This document shows positions 42,975 through 52,554 of a DNA stretch of 54,502 nt, piece after piece (position 1 is the stretch's first letter; each line of letters starts with the position of its first letter). The notes under the pieces are model-generated. The model saw only the letters and a list, made by a program, of their open reading frames with translations. It searched no databases and was not told the origin of the DNA. Location of the stretch: positions 1 to 54,502 of the forward strand of contig JANYLK010000012.1 in NCBI GenBank assembly GCA_025357875.1. The letters are read 5' to 3'. A program made the position numbers and the translations under genes. The DNA is from Granulicella sp. (GTDB taxonomy: Bacteria; Acidobacteriota; Terriglobia; Terriglobales; Acidobacteriaceae).

Positions 42975-44702
42975 TCAATCTACGGAAAACTTTGCCGTCT
43001 CTTCCGTCTGATGATTACTAACAACATCGTTCACCTTGATGCTCAATTGATACTGTCCCGGCTGCAGACTCGCCAACGGAAGGCTCTTCTCCAATGTCAA
43101 CTGCTCGGCGTTAGGGCTCAGCTTGGTTGTCGACTCCTGCGTATTCAGGACAGGCTTGTTCGTGGTCAGGTTGGTAATTTCGTAATGGATAGTGGCGTCG
43201 TTTTGCTTGCTTTTCTCATCGATGCCGAGGTTATATACCTGCATCCAGAAGTTTAAATTCTGAGCGCGGCTAAACTTAGGCGGAATTGCTGCTCCCCCAG
43301 TCGAGACACGCGGCCGAACATGCGTATCGCCGATCACAAAGCTGCCAGCTCCAATCTCCTTCGACGGCACCCTATACATCTCGTCCGCCAGAATCAGTGA
43401 AGAATGGCCGAGAATGTCGTCGTCGAACTTCGGAACGTTCAAGCTGCGGGTCCACCGGCCAATGTGATCTGGATTGTTGACGTCCTTAATGACAACGTCA
43501 ACCTTGTATAACCCTGGACGCAAAGCCAGTGAAGCCCAATACACGGATGCAGCCTTCTGCTTTGCCGTAAGCAGTTCGCTCGGAGTATCCACCTGCAGGT
43601 TGTTTCCAAACGACTGCACGATCTTGTGCGTCATGTTGGATATCCGTCCCTGAATCTCAACCTTGCCCACCGACACCCCGTCCTTGGTATTGAACGTGAT
43701 ATCCGAATTCTTGATCTGAATCGTAATCGGGACGATCACCGTATCGTTGGTCACCTTCACGTAATCCGTACGCACATCGAACAGGAACGGAGGCCCGGTA
43801 AGAATCTTGGAAGTCGCCATAAACTGCATGAGGTCCTGAAACTTGATCGGAGGCGGCGCCATGATTTTCGCGCTCAGATCGAGCCGATCAAACTGCTTGC
43901 TCTGATTCTGCTGGCTGAACGGGCCTTTGCCAAGCTCCTCCAGACCCCCACCCGAGAAACGGTCCTTCTTTTCTGACTGTCCACTCTCTTCAGACTGGGT
44001 CAGACCCGCGCCAGGAACATGCTTTAACGCATCCTTCTCCGATCGATCGATTGTGTAGTGATAATCGCCGCACTGGCAGGTATCGACAAACTCCAGGTCA
44101 ATGTTGTCGCCTATGCCCTCGAGGTATCGGTAATGCCACGTTTCGAATGGAAAAGTCGCCGTACTGCCCCCACCTTCCTCCATGGGTCGCTGATATTGGC
44201 CGCCGCTCGGGTGCGAATCGATGTCATCCGGCTTGCCGTATGCAATATAGATATGTCCGCGATCCGTCATCCATCCCGGCTTGCCCGCTGCAAAATGCTC
44301 GTTCGCATAGGCGATTCGCGCGTACACTTCATCACGGAATTCATTGTCCGGGGAGTCTGGACTCGGGTTGCGCCGCTGCCAGAAATTTTCGATGAACGAG
44401 TCACGCTCTTCATCATTCGACAGATGCTTGAACGCCTGTGCCTCAGTGTCGGTGATCAGCCAGCGCACATCCTGCTCAAGCCAAGTCTTGTAGACGCCGT
44501 GCAACTCGGCCTTTAGATCTTTCTGCTGCTGAAACCGTTCGCGGTCGCTCAATCTGCGCTTCAGCGGATTCGGCTTCTCCACAACAGAAGGCGTCTGGGT
44601 GACGCCATCGGGAGCAGGCACATTTTGAGCCTGCAAGGACGCCCATCCCCCCATTATAGGAAACATCAGCGCTACCAGCACAAGCCGACCCGGCAATTTC
44701 AT
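42975..44702 (-). CDS. GWxTD-domain protein
   Basis: A 575-residue exported protein. The N-terminus MKLPGRLVLVALMFPIMGG is a signal-like stretch. The namesake GWMTD (AAGKPGWMTDRGHIYIAYGK) occurs at about residue 150 in a domain preceded by DSFIENFWQRRNPSPDSPDN. The C-terminal half is beta-rich (QYQLSIKVND), similar to the C-terminal domain often found with GWxTD. The family is common in Acidobacteria and has no established biochemical role. The start at 44702 follows from the signal peptide. The outer-membrane protein gene follows it, and no known partner protein is otherwise nearby. Confidence 0.9.
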   Translation of the reverse strand: MKLPGRLVLVALMFPIMGGWASLQAQNVPAPDGVTQTPSVVEKPNPLKRRLSDRERFQQQKDLKAELHGVYKTWLEQDVRWLITDTEAQAFKHLSNDEERDSFIENFWQRRNPSPDSPDNEFRDEVYARIAYANEHFAAGKPGWMTDRGHIYIAYGKPDDIDSHPSGGQYQRPMEEGGGSTATFPFETWHYRYLEGIGDNIDLEFVDTCQCGDYHYTIDRSEKDALKHVPGAGLTQSEESGQSEKKDRFSGGGLEELGKGPFSQQNQSKQFDRLDLSAKIMAPPPIKFQDLMQFMATSKILTGPPFLFDVRTDYVKVTNDTVIVPITIQIKNSDITFNTKDGVSVGKVEIQGRISNMTHKIVQSFGNNLQVDTPSELLTAKQKAASVYWASLALRPGLYKVDVVIKDVNNPDHIGRWTRSLNVPKFDDDILGHSSLILADEMYRVPSKEIGAGSFVIGDTHVRPRVSTGGAAIPPKFSRAQNLNFWMQVYNLGIDEKSKQNDATIHYEITNLTTNKPVLNTQESTTKLSPNAEQLTLEKSLPLASLQPGQYQLSIKVNDVVSNHQTEETAKFSVD

Positions 44703-45040
44703 AACTTGCAATACCTCTATTTCGAAAGCTTTGAACGCATAATTCCTTCTCTTGCGCCGATCTTCGTCTTGCCGCCCACTTATTGACATATTGGACGGAA
44801 CCCACACACAATTGTATTGCTCCGGACGCTCGGTTACAAGCCGACCGACGGGCTAGTCCCTGATATCATCAAAGGCAATTGCACTCACCGTCGGACTCCC
44901 GGCGAAAGTGACTGGCAATAGTTGACCCTCGTCGAAAACGCAACGGAACCATAACCTTATTCCCCGCGTATCTTGATTCAGACATTTTCCCACGCATCAC
45001 GCCGGCTATACGTCCGGACACAAGTGCGAAGAAAGACTCC
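44703..45040. other. Divergent promoter region between the GWxTD and adaptor genes
   Basis: A 338-bp region with no supportable gene. It must carry promoters for both directions. A TTGACA at 44783-44788 has no matching -10 at normal spacing, so I do not call a promoter. Confidence 0.5.
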
Positions 45041-46459
45041 ATGAGCACGAAGAAGATCGTCATCATCGTCGTCATTGTCCTTGCCGTGGCGGCCGTCACC
45101 GTACTCACGATCCTCCACGCGCAGGCCGGTATTACAAAGGTCGCAACCGGCAAAGTCATGCGTCAGAATCTGGTTGCAACCGTCAGCGGCACGGGCCAGA
45201 TCAAGCCCAAGACGTACGTCAACGTTGGGGCCACTTCCTTCGGTCGAATTACTCACCTCTACGTCAAAGAGGGAGATCACGTGAAGAAGGGGGCCACGCT
45301 GGCTAAAGTGGAAAGTGTGCAGCCCGAAGCCACCGTCGCCGCCCAGCAGGCCAATATAGCCTCCTCCCGGACCGATATCACCTCGTACAGCGCAGCCGAA
45401 ACGACCGCCAACGCCAACATCACCCAGGCCCGCGCCGATCTGGAACAGAAGAAGCTTGATTACGACCGCGCCCAGGCCCTTTACAGCGCCCAACTCATTG
45501 CCAAGCAGGACTACGACGCGAAGAAGGCAGCCTATGACGTCTCTGCGGCGACCGTCGAGCAGCGCGTTGCTGCACTAGCACAAGCGAAGGCCCAGACCGG
45601 CTCGCAGCGCGCCCGCCTCGATCAAGCCATGGCCAGCCAGCGCGCCAATTTCGATGCCCTCGACAAGACCGTCAGCCGCGCGCCTTTTAACGGCCTCGTC
45701 ACCAACGTTCCTGTTCGCGAGGGTGAGACTGTTGTCGTCGGCATCCAGAACTCCGAGGGATCTACCCTTATGACCCTCGCCGATATGTCTGTGATCACCG
45801 CTGAAATTAAAGTCGACGAGACAGACATCGTCAACATCACCCTGGGCCAATCCGCCGACGTCACCGTGGACGCCCTGCCCGGCCGCATCTTTAAGGGGCA
45901 CGTGACCGAAGTGGGCGATCAGGCGTTGCTGCGAACCACGGGCATCGCCACCTCGCAATCCACGACCGGCACCGAAGAGGCCAAGGACTTCAAAGTGGTC
46001 GTCACCCTCGACCAACTCTCCGCGGAAAAGCTTGACGATCTCCGCCCCGGCTTGTCTACCACCGCGAAGATCACCGTGGCCGAAAAGCCCAACACGGTGA
46101 CAATTCCCATCCAGGCACTGGTGCAGCGAGACCCCGCGATGGAAAAGGCGTTGGCAGATCACCAGGGCAAACCCGCCGCCAGCGCTTCCGCCGCTCCGAG
46201 CGACACTACGCCCGCCAAGCCGCAGCCCGCCCAGGGCGTATATGTCCTCACTTCAGCCGGCGGAAAACTGCGCGCCAACTTCGTTCCAGTCACTACGGGA
46301 GTTACCGGAGCCACCGACATTGAGGTTGACTCCGGCCTCAAGCCGGGCGACGAGATCGTGATTGGCCGGTACCAGATCCTTCGCTCCCTGAAGAGCGGCA
46401 CCCTCGTCAAACGCGATAATTCAACGCCGTTGGCCAGCGACACGTCCTCATCGTCATAG
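45041..46459 (+). CDS. Efflux periplasmic adaptor (HlyD/MacA family)
   Basis: A 472-residue membrane-fusion protein. One N-terminal transmembrane helix ([17 protein letters not shown]) is followed by the lipoyl half ([33 protein letters not shown]), an alpha-helical hairpin rich in Ala/Gln/Lys (residues about 100-205), the second lipoyl strand ([19 protein letters not shown]), and beta-barrel and membrane-proximal domains ([20 protein letters not shown]). This is MacA-type. It connects an inner-membrane pump to an outer-membrane channel. An ABC ATPase follows 59 bp on, but the MacB permease is missing from this region. Confidence 0.92.
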   Translation: MSTKKIVIIVVIVLAVAAVTVLTILHAQAGITKVATGKVMRQNLVATVSGTGQIKPKTYVNVGATSFGRITHLYVKEGDHVKKGATLAKVESVQPEATVAAQQANIASSRTDITSYSAAETTANANITQARADLEQKKLDYDRAQALYSAQLIAKQDYDAKKAAYDVSAATVEQRVAALAQAKAQTGSQRARLDQAMASQRANFDALDKTVSRAPFNGLVTNVPVREGETVVVGIQNSEGSTLMTLADMSVITAEIKVDETDIVNITLGQSADVTVDALPGRIFKGHVTEVGDQALLRTTGIATSQSTTGTEEAKDFKVVVTLDQLSAEKLDDLRPGLSTTAKITVAEKPNTVTIPIQALVQRDPAMEKALADHQGKPAASASAAPSDTTPAKPQPAQGVYVLTSAGGKLRANFVPVTTGVTGATDIEVDSGLKPGDEIVIGRYQILRSLKSGTLVKRDNSTPLASDTSSSS

Positions 46460-46518
46460 AGTCTTACCTTTGCACGCTCCACGTTTGCATCCCGAAGTGG
46501 AAGTACCCGGAGAACCGG

Positions 46519-47313
46519 ATGGCACCCGAAACAGCACCACAGACCGAACTCGATTCCACCCTTGACTCAAACGGGCCGCGCCCCGGCGAAGTCATCGTCA
46601 CCAGCAATTTGTGGAAGACCTATGTGATGGGCGATCAGGAGGTCAACGCTCTGCGTGGCGTCAATCTCCGCATCCGAAGAAATGAGTATGTCGCCATCAT
46701 GGGCCCCTCAGGCTCCGGCAAGTCCACCCTGATGAACCTCATCGGGTGCCTCGACTCGCCTACCAAGGGCAGTTACTGGCTTAATGGACACGACGTCTCC
46801 GCGCTCAATGACGATGAACTCGCGCGCATTCGCAATAAGGAAATCGGCTTCGTCTTCCAGACCTTCAACCTGCTCGCTCGTGCCACCGCGCTGCACAATG
46901 TCGAGCTTCCGCTCATCTATAACGGCACCCCTGCCGCAGAGCGGATTGCCCGCGCCAAGGACGTCCTGGAAAGCGTCAACCTCGGCGCCCGCATGATGCA
47001 CAAGCCGAACGAACTCTCCGGAGGCCAGCGCCAACGCGTCGCCATCGCCCGCGCCCTCGTCAACCATCCCTCCATCATCCTCGCTGATGAACCCACCGGG
47101 AATCTCGACTCCAAGACCGGCGACGAGATCATGGCCCTCTTCGATCATCTCCACGCCCAGGGCAACACAATTGTCGTCGTTACCCATGAGCCCGACATCG
47201 CCGAGTTCGCCCACCGTATCATCACCATCCGCGATGGAACCATCTACTCGGACCATCCCTCCTCGCGTCATGCCGGAGAAGCCATGGGCGCATCCAAGCA
47301 AACTCACACCTAG
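46519..47313 (+). CDS. ABC transporter ATP-binding protein (MacB/LolD-type)
   Basis: A 264-residue ATPase with Walker [15 protein letters not shown]-loop in [18 protein letters not shown], signature [15 protein letters not shown], and Walker [14 protein letters not shown]. It belongs to the MacB/LolD group, which works with 4-TM permeases. The start ATG has GGAG upstream. The nearest downstream gene is on the other strand, and no permease is in the window, so the partner must be elsewhere. With the upstream MacA-like adaptor this suggests a macrolide or peptide exporter; the substrate is unknown. Confidence 0.93.
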   Translation: MAPETAPQTELDSTLDSNGPRPGEVIVTSNLWKTYVMGDQEVNALRGVNLRIRRNEYVAIMGPSGSGKSTLMNLIGCLDSPTKGSYWLNGHDVSALNDDELARIRNKEIGFVFQTFNLLARATALHNVELPLIYNGTPAAERIARAKDVLESVNLGARMMHKPNELSGGQRQRVAIARALVNHPSIILADEPTGNLDSKTGDEIMALFDHLHAQGNTIVVVTHEPDIAEFAHRIITIRDGTIYSDHPSSRHAGEAMGASKQTHT

Positions 47314-47329
47314 CCCCTCGGGGCCAAGC

Positions 47330-49354
47330 TCACTGCGCCTTCTGGCTAATCGTCTCCGCTCCATTCAAATAAGGCGCCAACCACGCAACCCAACGCCGCC
47401 ATATATCGCGGCTCCGGATCGGGTCGACCGGGCTGTGTCCGCCAACCGGATACGCAATGAACTTTACCGGCACCCCGTTGTCCTTCAGCGCGTGATACAG
47501 CTTATAAGCCTGCGTCGTCGTCACCCGCCAGTCCCCAACATCCGACATAATCAGCGTTGGTGCCTTCGCCCTCCACGCATACGTGATCGGCGACTGCGCC
47601 GCGTAAGCTTTCATGTTGTCCCCGACAAACGGAGAAGGCCCATAACCCGCCGAGCGCTGGATGTTGTTATCGCTCAGCGTGTACTGGTCCACGATGTCAG
47701 CCACCGGAGCCCCCGCAACCGCTGCGCACCATGCCTCGGGATAGTTTCCGATCAGCCATGACGTCATATATCCGCCATAGGACCACCCGCTCACCGCGAT
47801 GCGCTTCTCATCGATAATCCCTCGCGCCTCCAACATCTTCACCCCGGCCATCACGTCCCGCCCCGGCCCCGCACCCGCATCCATCACAATCGCGGTCGTG
47901 AACGCGTTGCCTTCATTGTTGCTGCCGCGATAGTTTGGCTCGAACACCAGCCATCCCTGACCCGCCAGCACTTGCGGCGGTGCTGCAAAGCTCGCTGTAG
48001 AAGCCGCGGTCGGACCGCCGTGGATATAGAGCACCATCGGATACTTCTTGCCCGCCACATATCCCGGCGGATACGTAAGCACTCCGTCCACGTCGAATTG
48101 ATCGCTCTTCCAGTGGAGCGTCTCCTGCCTCCCCAACTCCAGTCCGTCCGTCACCGTCTGCAGGTGCGTCAGTTGGACCGGCGCATCCCCCACCTTAGCC
48201 ATGTAAAACAGCTCCGCCGGCCGATCTGCCCGAGTCGCGGTAAACGCAACCGCTCCGTTCTTGCCGGTCATGGCAGCAGACGGATTCAGTCCACCCAATT
48301 CCAGCCGCGTTGTCTTCCCGCTGACCGGCTGTAACCACATCGCGGCGCTGGTCCCGTCGGCGCCGACAATCAGTAGCGACCTGCCGTCCGACATCCATGC
48401 CGCGCCCGTAATATCGCGATCCAACGCGTATGCCGCATCCGCACCCGGGCCTCCAGCCACCGGTGCCACATACAGGCTCCCCTGGTTGTGCCGCTTCCCG
48501 TCCCGCGGAAACGAATACGCTATCTGCGTCCCGTCCGGCGACAGCACCGGATTACTCTCCCCTACTTTCGCCCCGGTGAGCGGATGAATAGCACCAGTAG
48601 CCACGTCCAAAACCTCCAGGCGGCTGCTATCAGTATCTCCGCTGAGTGGCGACTCCGCGCGCACAAAGATCAACGACGCACCATCCAGAGTAAACGCAAG
48701 CTGCGAAGGCGGCCCCGCCGGAAGAAAGTGGTTGGGCAGCGACCACGCCCCCGAAGTCAGCCGTTTCGGCTCACCACCGCTAATGGGCACGAGCCAAAGA
48801 TGCACCGGCATGGCCCGTGAGCGCTCCAGGTATCCATTGTTCCCCACCTCAAACGCATCGTCAAACTTCGCCTCGTCCTTCTTCTCCGGCTCCTCATCGG
48901 CGGCTGCATATGCCAGCGCGGAGCCATCCGGCCTCCACGTCAGCAGGCTCACCCCCGTCTTCGAGTGCGTCACTTGCAGCGGATCGCCACCGCTCAACGG
49001 CATCGCGAATATTTGCCCCTTCTTGTTCGTATCCTGCGCCAGATACGCCAGCCAATCGCCCTTTGGCGACCACCGCGGCGAGCCAACCCCAAGCCGTTCG
49101 TGCGTCATCGCTCGCACCTGATTCGTCGCCACGTCGACAAAAACGATCTCCGTGTCCCAGCGATCTTCCTTCAGGTTCGCGCGGCCCACTACGAACGCTA
49201 TATTCTTCCCATCCGGCGATATCTGCGGATCGGACACCCGCACAATCTTCGGCATGTCCTCCGCCGAAAAATGGCGTGCCTGCCCAGTTGCGACCGAAAC
49301 TATTCCAGCAAGAAACACTGCGACAACAAGATGCTTCGTCATAAATAGCCTCAT
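47330..49354 (-). CDS. S9-family prolyl oligopeptidase
   Basis: An exported peptidase of 674 residues with a signal peptide (LVVAVFLAGIVSVATG). An N-terminal WD40-like beta-propeller (FSAEDMPKIVRVSDPQIS, then PDGKNIAF-type repeats) is followed by an alpha/beta-hydrolase domain. Catalytic Ser525 is in GWSYGGYM, Asp in SDVGDWRV, and His in VGGHSPVDP. This is the dipeptidyl/acylaminoacyl peptidase group acting on short peptides. An in-frame ATG at 49342 with AGG upstream is an alternative start. The 3' end lies 16 bp from the convergent ATPase gene. Confidence 0.93.
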   Translation of the reverse strand: MRLFMTKHLVVAVFLAGIVSVATGQARHFSAEDMPKIVRVSDPQISPDGKNIAFVVGRANLKEDRWDTEIVFVDVATNQVRAMTHERLGVGSPRWSPKGDWLAYLAQDTNKKGQIFAMPLSGGDPLQVTHSKTGVSLLTWRPDGSALAYAAADEEPEKKDEAKFDDAFEVGNNGYLERSRAMPVHLWLVPISGGEPKRLTSGAWSLPNHFLPAGPPSQLAFTLDGASLIFVRAESPLSGDTDSSRLEVLDVATGAIHPLTGAKVGESNPVLSPDGTQIAYSFPRDGKRHNQGSLYVAPVAGGPGADAAYALDRDITGAAWMSDGRSLLIVGADGTSAAMWLQPVSGKTTRLELGGLNPSAAMTGKNGAVAFTATRADRPAELFYMAKVGDAPVQLTHLQTVTDGLELGRQETLHWKSDQFDVDGVLTYPPGYVAGKKYPMVLYIHGGPTAASTASFAAPPQVLAGQGWLVFEPNYRGSNNEGNAFTTAIVMDAGAGPGRDVMAGVKMLEARGIIDEKRIAVSGWSYGGYMTSWLIGNYPEAWCAAVAGAPVADIVDQYTLSDNNIQRSAGYGPSPFVGDNMKAYAAQSPITYAWRAKAPTLIMSDVGDWRVTTTQAYKLYHALKDNGVPVKFIAYPVGGHSPVDPIRSRDIWRRWVAWLAPYLNGAETISQKAQ

Positions 49355-49665
49355 GGAAATGTTGGACTGTTAGCGGGTAGGGACACACAAAGCCTACCAT
49401 TTCCCCAGCTCTGTCCTCCGCCGGCAACACTCTTCTGTTGGTACTACAGCGCGACCACCGACAACTTTCTTCCCCGCAATCGCCACCCGCACGCTCCGTC
49501 CCGGACGAAGTACAAGGTCCGCCGCAAGGCTCATATATCGCAGCTTCACCCGAGTCCCTCCACCGCACGTCACCTTCGACACAACATCTTCCATCCTTCC
49601 AGTCGACATCCACCGCAAAGAAATTTCCGCTGCCTACGTGAGATAGCCGATCAACAAGGACTGGC
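49355..49665. other. Gap with a possible small frame on the minus strand
   Basis: A 311-bp stretch. On the minus strand a 74-codon frame (49618-49394) reads MSLAADLVLRPGRSVRVAI, which has protein-like composition but no family I know and no clear ribosome-binding site. It could be the end of a decayed gene. No other structure is seen. Confidence 0.4.
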
Positions 49666-50352
49666 CTACAACCGTTTCAAATAAGCCTTCGCTACATCCA
49701 GTTCCGGAAACTGCCGCTCCTCCGCTTGGAAAGCCTTCGAGTGCACACATCGCCGCCCTGCCTTCACGCGCACGGGATGCTTCAGGTGCAACATCTCGTG
49801 ATATAGCAGGTACTCCACCGCGCACCGCGGAGTGTCTGGCCGATCGAACACCCGGCTGACCATGATGGTGTTATGCGCCGCATCGTAATGGCCCAGCATC
49901 CGGCGTGCGTGGTGCGCGCTCCAGGTCAACGTCGGGCGCCCCATCAGCCCGTAAAAGAATCGCGTATTCAAGCTCTCAAAGACCTCGTCGAGGTCGTAGA
50001 AGTGACCCTGCGCCGAGAGGATCGTCTTGCGTCCGCGAGTCTGGCGAATATGCTCGACCTGACGCGCCACGGCCTCGGACGAAACGTGGCGGCGATAGCG
50101 ATCCGCGTGGCAGCGCGCAATCGGTTTCCTGTACAACTTGGCCAGCAGAATGTGGGCGATCGCATGATGAACCGTCTCTGGCGCAGACTCCAATAAATCC
50201 GAGAGCCCGACGTGAAGCCGCCCTTCTCTCAGCCGGATCGTCGTGTTCAGCGAAGTGAAGCGGCGAAAGCGTATGTCGAGCGGGGGGATAGGAGCGCGCG
50301 GCCGAAGCTCGCGATACTCCTGCTCAAATATTTCGATAAGGGAGGTAGACAC
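49666..50352 (-). CDS. SprT-like zinc metalloprotease
   Basis: A 228-residue cytoplasmic protein. The metal-binding HExxH occurs in YLLYHEMLHLKHP (His185), and a further His lies in CVHSKAFQAEERQFPELD. The N-terminal part is helical and basic (AKLYRKPIARCHADRYRRHV). SprT-like proteins have a zincin fold; the substrate is unknown. It lies downstream of the VWFA-related gene on the same strand. The ATG at 50352 is the first in frame. Confidence 0.85.
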   Translation of the reverse strand: MSTSLIEIFEQEYRELRPRAPIPPLDIRFRRFTSLNTTIRLREGRLHVGLSDLLESAPETVHHAIAHILLAKLYRKPIARCHADRYRRHVSSEAVARQVEHIRQTRGRKTILSAQGHFYDLDEVFESLNTRFFYGLMGRPTLTWSAHHARRMLGHYDAAHNTIMVSRVFDRPDTPRCAVEYLLYHEMLHLKHPVRVKAGRRCVHSKAFQAEERQFPELDVAKAYLKRL

Positions 50353-50484
50353 GCTGAGGACGAGATTAAATCATTTTGCGGACCGCGTCGACGAGGTCGG
50401 AGTCAAGCCTCCCCTACTTCGGCGTTGGCGCCAAAGGAGCCGAAGGTGCGTTCGCCGGTAATTGCACCGGAGGCGCAGGCGCCG

Positions 50485-52437
50485 TTACAGCCGCGGCCGG
50501 GTCTGCAGCGGATCGAGGTGTGCCACCTCCGCAATCGGAACCTCGACTGCGCCAACACGGTCCGAGATCATGTCATGAATCGCAGTCCGCAGATAATATT
50601 GTCCCCGCACCGGCACGCTGATCTCCTGATGAAATGCCATGCCGCCCTTGAGCAATTGGGCGTAGTCAGCTGGAGTCATGTAGGTGTGCAGGCGGTTGCT
50701 TGCGGTAATCAGCTTCTGACCTTCGCTGTTGTAAATGAATGTCCAGACCTCAAGCGAGCAATGGCGGTTGCCACTCGGCTCCTGGCGGCAACTGACCGCG
50801 CGCGGATCGGGGACGAGGTCCACGCCATAGGCTTTGTACGGGCCTTGAAGCTTTACGTTCGGATCGGGATTCGTCTGATTGCTCTTGAGTGGTACATCTT
50901 CAGCAGGCGCGCTAGCAGGCCTGACGCGAACCTTGAACAGAATCTCTGCTGGATTTGGACCGCCATGGATCATCGCAGTCGCCATCGTCGTCGGCTGGAT
51001 CAGTGCGGTCGCAGCCCCGCCAGCAACAAATTTGTTACGGTCGTTCGGATCGATCGCATAATAGCCGTTCCGATAACTGAGCTTTACGCTCGGCTGATCC
51101 ACTTTAATTTTCACCGAACGAAAGCGAGCGTCCCATTCCGTGTTGGTCGGCGTATACGTGAGTGTGTAGTAATTTGACCCCGTCTCAATCGCCGTCTGCA
51201 CGGCCTTCGCCAGTCCGTTCCCGTTGTAGAACGCATGGCCGCCGGTATCTTCGGCCATCGCCTCCATCGTTTCGTGTTCTTGGGCGGTCGACATCAGGTT
51301 CGTCATCGTGGCCGTGGCGGCAGCGGCTCCGCTATCGACAGTAATGCTCTCCATGTTGCCGGTGGAATAGTTCTGGGATGGATCGGTGAACAACCCGCGA
51401 GCATCCACGGGGTAAACGGCTACCTGCGCACGCGTCAGCAGGTTGTCCGTCTTGCGCACCTCATCATCGTTACGCACGACGGAATCGTTCGGGTCTGCCT
51501 CATTGATATTTGGTTCGATGTTCAGTGGAAAACCGGCAGAATACCAGATCACATTCTTCCGCCCCGGAATTCCAACCAGGTACCGTGCCAACGTATCGAA
51601 AGCGTCCAGTGTGATCCTGGCAATCATGTCCTGTTGGAACGATGCATCAAGAGCCTCGAATCGGTTGATGTCGTCAATCATCTGCTCAGTGACCATGCCC
51701 GGTACCGCCGGGTTATCGTTAGCAATTGCATCAGAAAGCGTCGTGTTGCCAATCGGCCCGCCGTTGACGGAATCCGACATAATATCCGACCCTTGAGCGG
51801 CCCCTTTTTTCTTCGTCAACGCCGCTTTTAGCACCTGCATATCAGACGTGAATCCCTGCAGCATGACCAGATGATTGGTCAACGCGAACACCGCAATCCG
51901 CGTGCCAGGAGGAGCTTTGTCCAAGTACTCAAGCAACTGCTTGCGTGCGTAAGGTTGAGACGCCAAGGGCGTATTCAGATAGTCGAGCAGCAGAACATTC
52001 ACGGGACCATTCACCGGAGCAGAAGACTTGTTGGTGAACAACCCGGGAGGCAACTTTTCTGTAGGCGCCATCTGAATACTGGATGCCGGCATCGCAGTAT
52101 GCTCCTCAAAATGGCGAATCGCCTGTGATTTGTTGTTCTCCATCAACTCGAAGTCCGATCCCGTCAAACCGCGCACCGGATTACCTTGCGAATCAGTCAC
52201 GACAACATCGATCACCACCAGGTTGCTGAAGGTGCGGATGGTCGTGATCTGCGTGGTGTCTTGCGGCTTGTTGAAGGACGAGTTTTGAGGCCCAGCCTGG
52301 CTGCGTGCGGAAGGCACCGGAGACATCTGCTGGCCGCCCATAGACGCAGAAAAGAACATCGCTCCAAGTGCGGTGCCAGCAATCAAATGAACAACATGGT
52401 AGGAGCGTAACAATGTGGCCTCCAAGCGGGTGCACAT
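50485..52437 (-). CDS. VWFA-related acidobacterial-type protein
   Basis: An exported protein of 650 residues, N-terminal hydrophobic (LIAGTALGAMFFSA). A short Ig-like segment (NLVVIDVVVTDSQGNPVRGL, DFELMENNKSQAI) leads to a VWFA domain (VLLLDYLNTP, RIAVFALTNH, IWYSAGFPLNIEP) extending to about residue 380 and a beta-rich C-terminal half. This is the VWFA-related Acidobacterial domain family (TIGR03436), of unknown function and abundant in the phylum. The stop is at 50485, but another frame on the same strand continues as a Pro/Ala-rich tail, so the true C-terminus may be shifted. SprT lies downstream. Confidence 0.93.
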   Translation of the reverse strand: MCTRLEATLLRSYHVVHLIAGTALGAMFFSASMGGQQMSPVPSARSQAGPQNSSFNKPQDTTQITTIRTFSNLVVIDVVVTDSQGNPVRGLTGSDFELMENNKSQAIRHFEEHTAMPASSIQMAPTEKLPPGLFTNKSSAPVNGPVNVLLLDYLNTPLASQPYARKQLLEYLDKAPPGTRIAVFALTNHLVMLQGFTSDMQVLKAALTKKKGAAQGSDIMSDSVNGGPIGNTTLSDAIANDNPAVPGMVTEQMIDDINRFEALDASFQQDMIARITLDAFDTLARYLVGIPGRKNVIWYSAGFPLNIEPNINEADPNDSVVRNDDEVRKTDNLLTRAQVAVYPVDARGLFTDPSQNYSTGNMESITVDSGAAAATATMTNLMSTAQEHETMEAMAEDTGGHAFYNGNGLAKAVQTAIETGSNYYTLTYTPTNTEWDARFRSVKIKVDQPSVKLSYRNGYYAIDPNDRNKFVAGGAATALIQPTTMATAMIHGGPNPAEILFKVRVRPASAPAEDVPLKSNQTNPDPNVKLQGPYKAYGVDLVPDPRAVSCRQEPSGNRHCSLEVWTFIYNSEGQKLITASNRLHTYMTPADYAQLLKGGMAFHQEISVPVRGQYYLRTAIHDMISDRVGAVEVPIAEVAHLDPLQTRPRL

Positions 52438-52554
52438 AAAGAATACTCTCCAATGAGACGAGACAGCCTTGTCGTTTGTTGCGCTTCAGAATTCCATCCT
52501 GCTTAGCCGCTGCGCTAGTCCTCACACATCGACACAGCACCGGCTGGCCGGACG

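Noticed and set aside
44783..44788. TTGACA as a -35 element for the adaptor gene
   Set aside because: No -10-like hexamer occurs at 16-18 bp spacing.
48894..49613. A 239-codon frame over the start of the S9 peptidase gene
   Set aside because: It overlaps the true peptidase frame on the same strand, and its composition (Trp/Arg/Gly-rich) is not protein-like.
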